From: WHSW01 sp963767475
GTDB taxonomy: Bacteria > Actinomycetota > Thermoleophilia > Solirubrobacterales > 70-9
Length of the DNA: 64,000 nucleotides
Direction of reading: 5' to 3'
NCBI GenBank assembly: GCA_963767475.1
Contig: CAVYEI010000003.1
Span: 806,001-870,000 of the forward strand
A program made the translations under genes and the position numbers. The notes under the pieces are model-generated. The model saw only the letters and a program-made list of their open reading frames with translations. It ran no database searches and was not told the origin of the DNA. This document shows, in pieces, positions 51,427 to 59,544 of the stretch. Position 1 is the stretch's first letter; each line of letters begins with the position of its first letter.

Positions 51427-51432
51427 AGCCTA
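51427..51432 (-). promoter_or_regulatory. -10 element TAGGCT for the acyltransferase gene at 51416
   Basis: Ten bases before ATG 51416. Confidence 0.45.
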
Positions 51433-51450
51433 GAGGCCGAAGCGGGCCGC

Positions 51451-53574
51451 TCAGTGCGCCAGCGTCGACGCGACGGCGCGCTGGAAGCCGGCGAGGCTAT
51501 GGGCGGGGGTCAGCTGGGCGGCGACGATCTCGCGCGCCCCCTCGACCAGGGTCGAGGCGAGCTCCGGTTCGGAGAGCACGCGAACGACGGCCTCCGCGAG
51601 GCCGGCGGAGTCGTCGGGCTCGACGATCAGAGCCGAAAGCTCGTCTCGCAGCAGCTCGGGAATCGCGCCCACGCGCGTGACCACCGCGGGCTTGCCCGCG
51701 ATCGCGGCCTCGAACGGGACCCGCCCGAAGGGCTCGTTGAAGCGCGCCGGGTTGACGATCACGTCGGCGGTCGCGTAGAGGTCGGCGACGTGCTCGTAGT
51801 GGCCGGTGACGATCACCGACTCGCCCAGCCCGAGCTCGTCGATCAGCTCGACCAGGCGGTCGCGGTAGGCGATGTCCTGCGGCCGCGGGAACGGGTCACC
51901 TGCGAGCACGTAGCGAGCCTCGGGCAGGCGCTCGAGGATCGCCGGCATCGCCCGCACGAGGACGTCCTGGCCGCGACCCTCGGTGACGTAGCCGACGGAG
52001 GCGAGCACGGGGGCGGCGGCGGGGATCCCGAAGCGGTCGTGCAGCGGTTGCGGGTCGCCCTCGGAGTAGCGTTGGCCGACCGGCGGGTAGACCGTCTCGA
52101 TCTGCGCCGCGGCGTTGATGAACTGGCCGGCGACCGTCTCCGAGCAGGCGATGATCACGGCGGCGAGCCTCGAGGTCAGCGACGCCAGGGCGCGATTGGC
52201 GAGTGCTCGCAAGGCGCCGCCGCGATCGCCACGGTCGAACAGCTCGCCGCAGTAGACGAGCGCCGGAACTCGCTCCAGCCAGGCCGCGATCGGGACCGCG
52301 GGCAGCATCGTCGTCACCGAGATCACCAGATCCGGGCGACGCTCGCGGATCACCCGCCGGAAGACGCGCACGTCGTGCCATAGCCGCCGCAGCTCGCGGG
52401 CGAGCCCCCGAATCCCCGGCTCGGGCTTGGTCAGCGCCTCGTAGTCGAGCTGGATCACACCGGCGGCGTCGCCGAGGACGTCGCCGACGTTGCCGGGCCC
52501 GGGAAGGACGACGTCCAGGGATCCCTGCCCGGCCAGCCACGAGAGCTCGGCCTCGAGCGAGCGCGATGGACCGCTGGTGTCGGCGAGGTGGAAGACCGCC
52601 AGCGTCCGCATCGCCGGGGTCGGGGCGGCGCGTGCACGCAGCCGGGAGCGCCGCCGGGCACGCCGGCGCAAGGTCTCGAATGCGCCGGGCGCCTGCTCGA
52701 GCCCGAGCCCGCTCGGATAGCGCTCGATCTCGGCCGGCGCGCTGAAACCGCGCAGGCGCCCGCGAACGCCGGCGACGTTACGGTCGACGATCGCCTGGCC
52801 GGTGCAGAGGATCGACTCCCGGACCAGCACCCCCGGCAGCCGCCGAGCCGTGATCACCTGCCACTTGCGCAGCACGTAACCGCGGCCGTAGCCCATCAGG
52901 TAGTTCTTTCTCGCCGAGCCCGAGCCGAGGGTCGCGGAGTGCTCGTGGTCGCCGATCGCCTCGGGGGCGAGCGCGCAGCGCATGCCCAGGCGTCGCAGGC
53001 GCAGGACCAGGTCCACGTCCTCCCAATACGCAAACAGACGCTCGTCGAAACCACCGACGGAGAGGAAGGTGGAGCGGTCGAAGGCGGCCGCCGCGCCCGA
53101 GGGGCCGATCGGGTCCTCGACCGCGCCCTCGAGGCGCGAGAGCGGCTCGCCGTTGAGGTAGTCGAAGACGAGCAGCGTCGGATCGAGCTCCATCCCGGCG
53201 CTGTCGATCAGCGAGCGGTCGCGCCAGTCGCGCATCACTCCGGCGGCCATCACCACCCCCGCGGCCGGGTCGAGTGGAGCCGTGATCCGATCGACGAATC
53301 CGGGGTCGCAGACGCAATCGTCGTTGAGCAGCACGATCCGCTCACCGTCGGCCCGCTCCGCGCCGAGGTTGATCGCGCGGGTGTAGCCGAGGTTTTCGGC
53401 GAGCCGCAGGACCTCGACGTCCTCGTGGGCGGCGCAGATCGATTCGACGGCCCCCTCGGAGCCGTTGTCGACGACGATCGTCTGATGATCGGGCGACGCG
53501 ATCGAGGCCAGCATCCGGCCGAGGCGCTCGCCGCCGAGGGTCGGGACGATCACGGTCGACGAGCCCGCGCTCAC
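51451..53574 (-). CDS. fused GT2-GT4 bifunctional glycosyltransferase
   Basis: This 707-residue protein has an N-terminal GT2 domain (residues 5-270). It contains STVIVPTLGGERLGRMLASI, VLLNDDCVCDPGFVDRI and AYWEDVDLVLRLRRLG. A basic linker (residues 295-320) is followed by a GT4 domain (residues 325-700) with LASVGYVTEGRGQDVLVRAM and the donor-binding NPARFNEPFGRVPFEAAI, keeping the E-x7-E pattern. Two consecutive sugars may be added by one chain. The start GTG 53574 overlaps the methyltransferase stop as GTGA. An internal Met before the GT4 half (MRTLAVFHLADTSG) could also be a secondary start. Confidence 0.9.
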   Translation of the reverse strand: MSAGSSTVIVPTLGGERLGRMLASIASPDHQTIVVDNGSEGAVESICAAHEDVEVLRLAENLGYTRAINLGAERADGERIVLLNDDCVCDPGFVDRITAPLDPAAGVVMAAGVMRDWRDRSLIDSAGMELDPTLLVFDYLNGEPLSRLEGAVEDPIGPSGAAAAFDRSTFLSVGGFDERLFAYWEDVDLVLRLRRLGMRCALAPEAIGDHEHSATLGSGSARKNYLMGYGRGYVLRKWQVITARRLPGVLVRESILCTGQAIVDRNVAGVRGRLRGFSAPAEIERYPSGLGLEQAPGAFETLRRRARRRSRLRARAAPTPAMRTLAVFHLADTSGPSRSLEAELSWLAGQGSLDVVLPGPGNVGDVLGDAAGVIQLDYEALTKPEPGIRGLARELRRLWHDVRVFRRVIRERRPDLVISVTTMLPAVPIAAWLERVPALVYCGELFDRGDRGGALRALANRALASLTSRLAAVIIACSETVAGQFINAAAQIETVYPPVGQRYSEGDPQPLHDRFGIPAAAPVLASVGYVTEGRGQDVLVRAMPAILERLPEARYVLAGDPFPRPQDIAYRDRLVELIDELGLGESVIVTGHYEHVADLYATADVIVNPARFNEPFGRVPFEAAIAGKPAVVTRVGAIPELLRDELSALIVEPDDSAGLAEAVVRVLSEPELASTLVEGAREIVAAQLTPAHSLAGFQRAVASTLAH

Positions 53575-54533
53575 GGTCCCACCCTCGCCTCGACCACGAT
53601 CGAGCCGCCGCGGCCGGCGAGCCCGGCCGCGAGCTCGGCCGCCAGCGCCACGGGGATCAGAAGCGGGCCGGCGACCGCGGTCACCAGGAGGTCGTAGATC
53701 CGGGTGCCGGCGCCGGCGGGCCCGAGGTCACGTTTCAGCAGCCGGAAGGCGAAGTCGCGCTCGACCGTGAGCCGGTTGAGCAGCGTCTGCCACATGCCGA
53801 GCGGATTCTGCTCGACCAGCAGATGGCGGATGCGCTCGACCCGGTAGCCGCTGCGCTCGAGCAGGGCCGATGCGCCGGCGGTGGTCAGGTGGGTTCGGTG
53901 GCGGGGCACGTCCTGATGAAACCATCGATCGCCGCCGATCCGCGCTTGCCACGAGGCCAGGTTGGGGACCGCCACCACGATTCGCCCGCCGGGGCGCAGC
54001 CAATTGCGGATCCGCAGCAGCGCCGCCTGCGGCTCGTCGAGGTGCTCGAGCGCGTGCCAGATGACGACCGCGTCCTCCTCGGCGGCGGGCAGGTCGGCCT
54101 CCTCGATGCCGACGTTGGCAACCTCGACCCCCAGCTCGGCGGCCGCGGCGCAGGCGGCGGGCGACGGATCGATGCCGTGCGCGTCGAGGCCGGCGGAACG
54201 CATCGCCGCGACCAGCTTGCCGTCGCCGGCGCCAACCTCGAGCACGCGCGAGCCCGGTGCGAGCTCGGAGACGAACCGCAGCCGATCACGCTCGGCGAGC
54301 CCTCGCAGCGGGCCCAGTAGCCGTTTCGCGAGGCCCCGCGCCGGCGTGTAGGTGCCGCCCTCGTACATCGCCCCGCGATCGTCGGCGTCGCCGACCGTGA
54401 CCGCCGAGCCGCATTCGCGGCAACGCTCGAGCGAGAACCGCTCGCTCCCGGCGAGCTGCGGGTCGGACGCGGTCGCCCCCCGCCACGCGGTCAGCGACGG
54501 TCGGCCGCAGGCCGGGCAGTTACGCACCGCCAC
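53571..54533 (-). CDS. SAM-dependent methyltransferase with N-terminal zinc ribbon
   Basis: This 320-residue protein has a Cys4 ribbon (NCPACGRPSL and CRECGSAV), then VLEVGAGDGKLVAAM, GIDPSPAACAAA, VIWHALEHLDEPQAALLRI and GGRIVVAVPN. A hydrophobic segment near the C-terminus (LLIPVALAAELAAGLAG) suggests membrane association. This architecture is common in glycan loci. The GTG 54533 lies ten bases after the sugar transferase gene, so they share a transcript. The acceptor is unknown. Confidence 0.87.
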   Translation of the reverse strand: MAVRNCPACGRPSLTAWRGATASDPQLAGSERFSLERCRECGSAVTVGDADDRGAMYEGGTYTPARGLAKRLLGPLRGLAERDRLRFVSELAPGSRVLEVGAGDGKLVAAMRSAGLDAHGIDPSPAACAAAAELGVEVANVGIEEADLPAAEEDAVVIWHALEHLDEPQAALLRIRNWLRPGGRIVVAVPNLASWQARIGGDRWFHQDVPRHRTHLTTAGASALLERSGYRVERIRHLLVEQNPLGMWQTLLNRLTVERDFAFRLLKRDLGPAGAGTRIYDLLVTAVAGPLLIPVALAAELAAGLAGRGGSIVVEARVGP

Positions 54534-54543
54534 CGGCGGCGGT

Positions 54544-55914
54544 TCAGTAGGCCCCGGACCCGCGCAGGGTCACGGGGACGGTCTCGGCGATGATCCGCAG
54601 ATCACGCGCGAGGGAGAGGTTCTCGATGTAGTCGAGCTCGACCGCGAGCCGCTCGTGAAAGGTCAGGTCGCCGCGGCCGAAGACCTGCATCGGGCCGGTG
54701 ATCCCGGGCTTGACGCTGAGCCGGAAGCGATGCTCGGGGCGATAGCGCGCGACCAGCTCGACCTGTTCGGGCCGCGGGCCGACGATGCTCATCTCACCGC
54801 GGAGGACGTTGATCAGCTGCGGCAGCTCGTCGAGGCTGAGCCGGCGCAGGAAGCGCCCGACTCGGGTTACGCGCGGGTCGTCGGAGAGCTTGAACACGGG
54901 ATCGCGCAGGTCGTCGAGGCGGACGACGTCGGCGAGGCGCTCCTCGGCGTCGGCGACCATGGTGCGGAACTTGTGCATCTCGAACGGCCTGCCGTCGAGG
55001 CCGGCGCGGGTCTGGTTGAAGAACACCGGTCCGCGGCTGTCGAGCTTGATCGCGAGCGCGATCAGGGGGAAGAACGGCGCCGTGAACAGCAGTCCGACCG
55101 CGGAGACCACGATGTCGAAGGCGCGCTTGATCAGGGCGGTCGAGCGCGACGGGTCCCAGGTCTCGTACTCGAGCACCGGCAGGTCCGCGACCCGCGCCAG
55201 GCGCACCGGCCCGGCGCGCCCGTGCAGCGGCGAGATCACGCTCAGCTTCACCTGGCGCTCGCGACAGAGCGCGACCAGGCCGCCGACCTCGCCCGGCTCC
55301 ATCCGGTCGGAGGCGAAGATCACCCGGTCGACGCCGCCGGCGAGCGCGTCGAAGGCCTCGATCTCGTGCTCGTCGACGAGGCTGAGGTGCATATCGGGGA
55401 AGAGCTCGAGCTTGCGGCGGATCATCTCCGCGAGGTCGCCGTCGCCGAGAACGGCGGTGACCTCGGGCGGGGTCAGGCGGCGCCAGGCCCAGCGGGCGAG
55501 GCCGCGGAGCACGAGCACGGAGCCGGCGGCGACGGCCCAGGCGCCGACGGCGGCGCTCGGTGTGACCTCACCGGCCGGGGTCTGGGGCAGGACCAGGACC
55601 AAGATCGCGACGCCGGCGGCGGCCCAGGCGGCCAGCGCCGGGAGCTCGTCGACGGTCAGGTGGCGGATCGCGACGTGGTCGCGGTCGTAGAGCCCGATCA
55701 GCTTCGCCACCACCACCCACGTGGGAAGCAGGACCAGGGCCCAGAAGGCGTCGGCCGATGAAGAGGCGACGACGAGGCTGGCTCCGGCGGCCGCGATCAG
55801 ATCCGCGAGCGCGAGCATGCGGCGGCGCAGGGCATCGCGCCAAAAACGGGGCCGGCCGGCCTCGTCCTCAGAGCCCTGCACGATCCTGACGGAAGGGGGG
55901 CCTTCCCTGACCAT
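54544..55914 (-). CDS. polyprenyl-phosphate hexose-1-phosphate transferase (WbaP/WcaJ-like)
   Basis: This 456-residue protein has several N-terminal membrane segments and a CoA-binding-like Rossmann domain (TAVLGDGDLAEMIRRKL). The C-terminal bacterial sugar transferase domain has membrane hairpin KRAFDIVVSAVGLLFTAPFF, then KFRTMVADAE, RRLSLDELPQLINVL, SIVGPRPE and KPGITGPMQV. It transfers a sugar-1-phosphate from a UDP-sugar to undecaprenyl phosphate and so starts chain assembly. The ATG 55914 follows TAACCT by six bases and heads the unit 55914 to 51451. Confidence 0.95.
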   Translation of the reverse strand: MVREGPPSVRIVQGSEDEAGRPRFWRDALRRRMLALADLIAAAGASLVVASSSADAFWALVLLPTWVVVAKLIGLYDRDHVAIRHLTVDELPALAAWAAAGVAILVLVLPQTPAGEVTPSAAVGAWAVAAGSVLVLRGLARWAWRRLTPPEVTAVLGDGDLAEMIRRKLELFPDMHLSLVDEHEIEAFDALAGGVDRVIFASDRMEPGEVGGLVALCRERQVKLSVISPLHGRAGPVRLARVADLPVLEYETWDPSRSTALIKRAFDIVVSAVGLLFTAPFFPLIALAIKLDSRGPVFFNQTRAGLDGRPFEMHKFRTMVADAEERLADVVRLDDLRDPVFKLSDDPRVTRVGRFLRRLSLDELPQLINVLRGEMSIVGPRPEQVELVARYRPEHRFRLSVKPGITGPMQVFGRGDLTFHERLAVELDYIENLSLARDLRIIAETVPVTLRGSGAY

Positions 55915-55920
55915 CTCGAA

Positions 55921-55926
55921 AGGTTA
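55921..55926 (-). promoter_or_regulatory. -10 element TAACCT for the initiating sugar transferase gene
   Basis: Six bases before ATG 55914, head of the three-gene unit down to 51451. Confidence 0.45.
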
Positions 55927-55998
55927 ACCCGGTGGATCCGTAAAAGGCTCGGTCATGCGGTGTCTGTGGTTGTTCGATCGCATACGCGGACCGGTCTC

Positions 55999-56004
55999 TA
56001 CCCT
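55999..56004 (+). promoter_or_regulatory. -10 element TACCCT for the GT-A gene at 56014
   Basis: Nine bases before GTG 56014. Supports this start over GTG 55960. Confidence 0.4.
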
Positions 56005-56013
56005 CCTCGACCC

Positions 56014-56940
56014 GTGAACGAACTCCCCGATCAGCCGCCGACCGCCTCGCCCGCCTTCCTGCTCTGCGTCGAGCACGGCCGGCTCGAGAGCGAGGCGATC
56101 CTGCTGGTCGAGAGCCTGCGCGCCTGGGGCGGCGCCCACGCCCAGGCGCCGGTCTACGCGTTCGCCCCGCGGCCCGATTTCCAGCCCGAGGCGGCGACGG
56201 TCGCCACGCTGACCGAGCTCGGCGTCACCTTCATCGACGAGCCGCTCGTCGACCGCTTCGCCGAGACCCCGACCTTCAACAAGATCGCCGTCTCGGCCTG
56301 GGCCGAGCGCGAGCTCGACCACGAGACGCTCGTATTCACAGACACCGACTGCGTGTTCTGCGCCGAACCGACCGAGCTCGCCGAGGGCGACTGGGTGGCG
56401 GCGATGCGACCGGTCGACCGGCGAATCGCCGGCTCGCGCGGCAAGGGCAAGGGCGAGCCCTACTGGCAGAAGATGTACGCCGAGCTCGGGGTCAAGGATC
56501 GCCCCTTCGTCCGCACCACGGTCGGCCAGATGGAGATCCGCGCATATTGGAACAGCGGCCTGATCGCCGCCCGCCGCAGCGCCGGGCTGTTCACGGCCTG
56601 GGAGCAGGCGCTGGTGCAACTCTTCGACTCCGGCGTGGTCGCCAATAAGTGGCCGCACTTCATGGACCAGCTCAGCTGGGCCGCGGTCACCGCGGACGTC
56701 CACGACCGGGTCCGGATCCTCTCCGATGGCTACAACTACCCGCTTCGCCATCGCGCGGTGCTGACTCCCGCGGCGGTCGAGCTCGACCTGCCCCAGATCG
56801 TCCACCTCCATTACCGGCTCTGGTTCCATATGGCCGACGCGCTGGCGAAGGCCGACCCTCCGTTCGACACCAGCAGCGACCGCTATCGCTGGCTCGCCGA
56901 GCGTCTGCCGCTGGAGCCCGAGATCGACGAGGCCGACTGA
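56014..56940 (+). CDS. GT-A-fold glycosyltransferase-like protein
   Basis: This 308-residue protein begins with a Pro-rich leader, then FLLCVEHGRLESEAILLVES. LVFTDTDCVFCAEPTEL contains a DTD metal motif, followed by AYWNSGLIAARRSAGLF and IVHLHYRLWFH with a late metal-ligand His. This layout recalls GT8/GT77-type nucleotide-diphospho-sugar transferases. The GTG 56014 is chosen because TACCCT lies nine bases upstream; a GTG at 55960 would add 18 residues. It converges with the ligase-like gene 18 bases away. Donor unknown. Confidence 0.75.
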   Translation: MNELPDQPPTASPAFLLCVEHGRLESEAILLVESLRAWGGAHAQAPVYAFAPRPDFQPEAATVATLTELGVTFIDEPLVDRFAETPTFNKIAVSAWAERELDHETLVFTDTDCVFCAEPTELAEGDWVAAMRPVDRRIAGSRGKGKGEPYWQKMYAELGVKDRPFVRTTVGQMEIRAYWNSGLIAARRSAGLFTAWEQALVQLFDSGVVANKWPHFMDQLSWAAVTADVHDRVRILSDGYNYPLRHRAVLTPAAVELDLPQIVHLHYRLWFHMADALAKADPPFDTSSDRYRWLAERLPLEPEIDEAD

Positions 56941-56958
56941 CAGCTCGGCGGGACGCGG

Positions 56959-58887
56959 CTACTCGGTCGATTCGACCTGCTGCTGGATCTCCGGATCGCG
57001 CGGGTTGAGCCGGTGGGCGGCGAGCACCTCGTCCCGAGCGGCCTCGGGATCGCCCGCCTCGGCGGCGATCCTCGCCGCCACCAGCCGCAATCGGTAGTCG
57101 TCGGGCGAGCGGTCGATCGCCTCCGCGATCTCGGTGTGCGCGGTCTCGTACTCACCCGCCTGCTCGTAGACGAGCGCGAGCTGGGTCCGCGGCTCCGCCG
57201 CCCACGGCTGTAGGTCGATCGCGTCGTTGGCCGCCTCGACAGCGGCGCCGATGTCGCCGCGGGCCGCGGCGTCGCGGCTGGAATCGAGCGAGTGCGCCGA
57301 GAGCAGCAGCAGCCCGGAGCCGCAGATCGAAAGCCAGGCGACGAGCAGCAGGGCGACCCCGGCGCCGAAGCGGCGACGGCTGCGCACCTCACCGGGACGA
57401 GGGCGTGACGGTGGGTCGGGCCCGGGCAGCGTCGCCGGTCCGGTCAGCAGCGCCGCCGCCACCACGGCGATCCCGAAGACCGCGGGAAGGTCCCAGGTCC
57501 AATCGACCGCGGAGGCCGCCAACCCGACCACGAGCACGGCCAGCACCGGAGCGGCCTCGGCGACCACAGCCGGGTCCCGTACCCGCTTCACGCCCGCGAC
57601 CAGCGCGGCGCCGAAGAACGTCGCCACCATCGCGAAGCCGATGATCCCCAGCTCGGCCAGGGTCTCGAACAGCAGCGAGTGCGCCCGGGTCGCCGGGATC
57701 GCGATCTCCCGATGCTCGAACCAATACGGGGCGTAGCCGCTGGCGCCGACCCCGACCGCCGGCGAGCTGCCGAACGCATCGACCGCGGTCTCCCAGAACT
57801 GATAACGGCCGCTGCCGCCACCGCGCAAGAGGCCGATCTCGCCGTCGGCGAACTCGGTTGCCGACGGCGGCGCCTTGAACTCGTCGTAGCGCTCTATCGG
57901 GTCGATCGCGATCAGGGCGACTACGGCGGCGATCGCCAGTGCGACCACCGCCCCGCGGCCCGCCCGCCGGGAGATCGCCAGGGGCTGGATCCAGCGGTCG
58001 AGGCCGTATCGCAGCGCCAGCGTCCCGGCGACGACCGCGGCCGTGATCGCCAGCATCTGATCGCCCTGAGCGCCGGCCAGCGGGCTGAGCGGGTTGTCGA
58101 GCAACTCGGCGCGGGTCTCGGCGAGCGCGATCAACAACGCCCCCGCCAGCGCCCCGAAGCCGAGGTTGACGATCAGGCGCGTCCGTGCCGGGCCGGCCGC
58201 GACGAGGACCGCAAAGGCCAGCAACGCGGCCACGATCCCGCCCCGCGACTCGGTCATCCAAAGCGCCAGCATGATCGGCGGCATCGCCGCCACCGAAGCC
58301 GAGCGCGTCCAGCGCCCGCTCGCCGTGGCGCCCCACCAGCAGAGCAAGACGATCGCGGCCGCCATCGCCGCCGCGAGGCCGTTCCAGTAGCCGATCGGGT
58401 AGGTGAGGCGGCCGATCGCGACCGGAAGACCCGCCGCCAGGTCGGCGTCGGGGTTGCCGAAGATCGACGGCTCGAAGCGGGCGAGCAGGGCGATCACGCC
58501 GACCACCGTCAGCCCCACCGTCAGACCTCCCAGCCAGGGGCGCGCCTGCGCCCGCCTCGAGGACATGACGACGAGCACGAAACCGCCGAGGTAGGCAAGC
58601 GTCCTGACCACATCCTCGAAGGCGTGGCCCGCGTCGCTCGACCAGGCGAGCGAGAGCGCGGTCAGCGCCGCCAGGCCGGCGAGCGCGCAGCCGGCGACCA
58701 GCGCCGGGGCCGGCGGCTCCGAGCGCGGCAGAACGCCGACCCCCAGGCCGACCACAACGGCGATCCAAACGACCAGCCCGGCGGCGGCGAAAGCGGTCGG
58801 TTCGAAGCCGCCCCCGGCCATCGCCAGGGCGATACAGGCGGCCGCAACTGCGCCTCCGATCAGGTGTTTGACCTCTAGACGTTGCAT
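56959..58887 (-). CDS. O-antigen ligase/polymerase-like membrane protein with C-terminal TPR region
   Basis: This 642-residue protein has about twelve membrane segments (residues 8-500). The large external loop contains GSGRYQFWETAVDAFGSSPA and ATRAHSLLFETLAELGIIGF, the Arg/His-bearing Wzy_C signature of WaaL/Wzy-type glycan transferases. After LLLVAWLSICGSGLLLLSAH, residues about 530-640 form two to three TPR-like helix pairs (EPRTQLALVYEQAGEYETAH). Such TPR-tailed ligases are common where the glycan is attached to proteins or polymerised. The ATG 58887 starts MQRLEVKHL. Confidence 0.9.
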   Translation of the reverse strand: MQRLEVKHLIGGAVAAACIALAMAGGGFEPTAFAAAGLVVWIAVVVGLGVGVLPRSEPPAPALVAGCALAGLAALTALSLAWSSDAGHAFEDVVRTLAYLGGFVLVVMSSRRAQARPWLGGLTVGLTVVGVIALLARFEPSIFGNPDADLAAGLPVAIGRLTYPIGYWNGLAAAMAAAIVLLCWWGATASGRWTRSASVAAMPPIMLALWMTESRGGIVAALLAFAVLVAAGPARTRLIVNLGFGALAGALLIALAETRAELLDNPLSPLAGAQGDQMLAITAAVVAGTLALRYGLDRWIQPLAISRRAGRGAVVALAIAAVVALIAIDPIERYDEFKAPPSATEFADGEIGLLRGGGSGRYQFWETAVDAFGSSPAVGVGASGYAPYWFEHREIAIPATRAHSLLFETLAELGIIGFAMVATFFGAALVAGVKRVRDPAVVAEAAPVLAVLVVGLAASAVDWTWDLPAVFGIAVVAAALLTGPATLPGPDPPSRPRPGEVRSRRRFGAGVALLLVAWLSICGSGLLLLSAHSLDSSRDAAARGDIGAAVEAANDAIDLQPWAAEPRTQLALVYEQAGEYETAHTEIAEAIDRSPDDYRLRLVAARIAAEAGDPEAARDEVLAAHRLNPRDPEIQQQVESTE

Positions 58888-58954
58888 GCACTCATTGTCG
58901 GCCCCACCCTGTACCCTGCTCGCGGGGCCCACCGCTAAAGGATTGAACTTACGG

Positions 58955-59539
58955 ATGACGCAAGGCAGGAAGTCTAGGACCGTGCTCGCAATCACATGCG
59001 CGCTCGTCGCTCTCGCGACGGCCGCGTTGCTTGCTCCAGCGTTCGCCGGAGCCCAGGCCGCGGATGACGAGTACAACCTGACCCTGCCCAACTCCGGCGG
59101 CGACAGCGGGTCGCCGAACCAGACCTCGAGCGGCTCGGCGTCGGCCAGCGGCACCGGCGGCGAGAGCTCATCGACAGCGGCGGGCGCCGGCGCTGGAAGC
59201 GCGGTCGCCGCCGAGGGTAACGACGGCGCCGCCAAGGACAGTCGCGGCAACGGCCGCGGCGGTGCCGACGACGGCAAGGAAAAGGGCTCAGCCGCCGGTC
59301 AGCAGCAGTCGAGCACAACCTCGACCGGCGCCGCGAGCAAGACCCAGACCCAGACGCCGGCGGTCGCGGCGGCGAGCTCTTCCGACGAGGGCGGCGGCGC
59401 CCCGATCCTGCTGATCGTTCTCGCCGTGGTCGCCACGGCGTGCACCGGCGTCGCAATCTGGCGTCTGCGCGACCGCAGCGGCTCGGAGGCCGGGAAAGTC
59501 GGCCCCGGGGCCACCGGCGCAACCAGCGAGACTCAGTAA
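58955..59539 (+). CDS. secreted Ser/Gly/Ala/Thr-rich protein with C-terminal membrane anchor
   Basis: This 194-residue protein has a signal peptide (residues 1-34, ALVALATAALLAPAFAGAQA). A low-complexity extracellular region of about 110 residues rich in Ser, Gly, Ala, Thr and Gln follows. A single membrane helix (PILLIVLAVVATACTGVAIW) then leads to a basic cytoplasmic tail. The start could also be TTG 58943, in frame. It has no recognisable catalytic domain. The Ser/Thr-rich, membrane-tethered form and its place beside the ligase-like gene make it a candidate glycan or O-glycosylation acceptor, which is inference only. Confidence 0.75.
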   Translation: MTQGRKSRTVLAITCALVALATAALLAPAFAGAQAADDEYNLTLPNSGGDSGSPNQTSSGSASASGTGGESSSTAAGAGAGSAVAAEGNDGAAKDSRGNGRGGADDGKEKGSAAGQQQSSTTSTGAASKTQTQTPAVAAASSSDEGGGAPILLIVLAVVATACTGVAIWRLRDRSGSEAGKVGPGATGATSETQ

Positions 59540-59544
59540 CCCCG

